NCBI GenBank assembly: GCA_011526395.1
Contig: WTHW01000263.1
Span: 1 to 6,981, forward strand
Length of the DNA: 6,981 nucleotides
Origin: Alphaproteobacteria bacterium
GTDB taxonomy: Bacteria; Pseudomonadota; Alphaproteobacteria; Puniceispirillales; Puniceispirillaceae
Direction of reading: 5' to 3'
A program made the position numbers and the translations under genes. Of the stretch, positions 6,626 to 6,981 are shown piece after piece (within the stretch, counting starts at the first letter, position 1; every line of letters begins with the position of its first letter). The notes below the pieces were generated by a model. The model ran no database searches and was not told the DNA's origin. It saw nothing but the letters and a program-made list of their open reading frames with translations.

Positions 6626-6961
6626 ATGAAGAAAATCAATCTATTTGCAGCAGCAGCCGTAATCGCACTTGGTGCATCTTCAGCATCAGCAGCAACATTA
6701 TCATCAGTGACATGCACATCTGACCTTGTGACTTTCAACTTCTCAGGCGTGTCAGGCGTAACTAACGTGACTATGGAAGCATCACAGTCAGGTTCAAACT
6801 GGTCAATCATTGGCGCTGGCGAGCTTGATGGCTCAGACGCATCACCTTCAATTGGTGTGCCAACAAACCTTTCTGAGTTCATTGAGATCATCTCAAACAA
6901 CAGCACAGCTTCATACCGCGCTGTTATTGATGGTACAATCACAACTGCTTCTTGCTCATAA
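6626..6961 (+). CDS. Small secreted protein of unknown function
   Basis: A 111-residue exported protein that I do not recognise. Residues 1-22 are a clean Sec signal peptide with ASA|AT as the cleavage site, leaving about 89 residues. The mature part is rich in Ser, Thr, Val and Ile with alternating hydrophobic residues, suggesting a small beta-sandwich. Its only two cysteines, C30 near the new N-terminus and C110 one before the end, could close the fold with a disulfide. There is no lipobox and no second hydrophobic segment. Codon use is strongly skewed: 16 of 21 serines are TCA and six of seven asparagines are AAC. With the near-consensus ribosome site this points to high expression. It follows the 611-residue gene in the same direction, behind a hairpin, so it may be a partner or subunit of the same surface structure; that is inference. 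Confidence 0.8.
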   Translation: MKKINLFAAAAVIALGASSASAATLSSVTCTSDLVTFNFSGVSGVTNVTMEASQSGSNWSIIGAGELDGSDASPSIGVPTNLSEFIEIISNNSTASYRAVIDGTITTASCS

Positions 6962-6981
6962 TATATATTATGCGACAAAAT

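Noticed and set aside
3820..6961. Mobile element or genomic island borders around the exported-protein genes
   Set aside because: No integrase, transposase, tRNA gene or direct repeat is visible at the left border, and the right border is outside the window.
6610..6978. Long open frame on the minus strand across the small secreted gene
   Set aside because: It mirrors the biased codons of the real gene (TCA reads TGA only in another frame), has no signal peptide or recognisable motif, and the plus-strand gene has start, ribosome site and signal peptide.

Overview
The window reads as a piece of an alphaproteobacterial chromosome with moderate G+C, all genes on the + strand. The lineage is inferred from three things: the order holB - metG - tatD - metallo-beta-lactamase-fold hydrolase, which is typical of Alphaproteobacteria; a methionyl-tRNA synthetase of the form lacking zinc-binding cysteines and a C-terminal tRNA-binding domain; and a general marine or aquatic look to the secreted proteins. 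The exact genus cannot be read from the sequence.

Positions 1-3743 are a compact housekeeping block. It opens inside holB (clamp-loader delta prime; the 5' part lies outside the window) and continues with metG, tatD and a PhnP-like metallo-hydrolase. Spacing is tight: 72 nt between holB and metG, 9 nt between metG and tatD, and a one-base TAATG overlap between tatD and the hydrolase. It is probably one transcription unit.

Positions 3744-3819 are a short AT-rich boundary with two nested inverted repeats. It separates the housekeeping block from a different kind of locus. Positions 3820-6961 hold three exported-protein genes with good Shine-Dalgarno sites. The first is a large eight-cysteine type IV pilin-like protein with a textbook prepilin leader. 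The second is a 611-residue Sec-exported, 22-cysteine protein with a degenerate repeat of about 60 residues in its first two thirds, a beta-rich region, and a C-terminal domain whose four-cysteine layout resembles a C-type-lectin fold. The third is a 111-residue Sec-exported protein with one likely disulfide and strongly biased codon use. An 11-bp hairpin sits between the last two genes.

The most interesting reading, which is inference, is that the last three genes form an uncharacterised surface module: a pilin-class subunit, a stalk-plus-lectin-like adhesin and a small abundant exported partner. It sits directly behind a conserved operon. No pilus assembly ATPase, secretin, prepilin peptidase, mobile element, RNA gene or CRISPR array is visible. 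The last 20 bases (6962-6981) are AT-rich and hold nothing that can be called.
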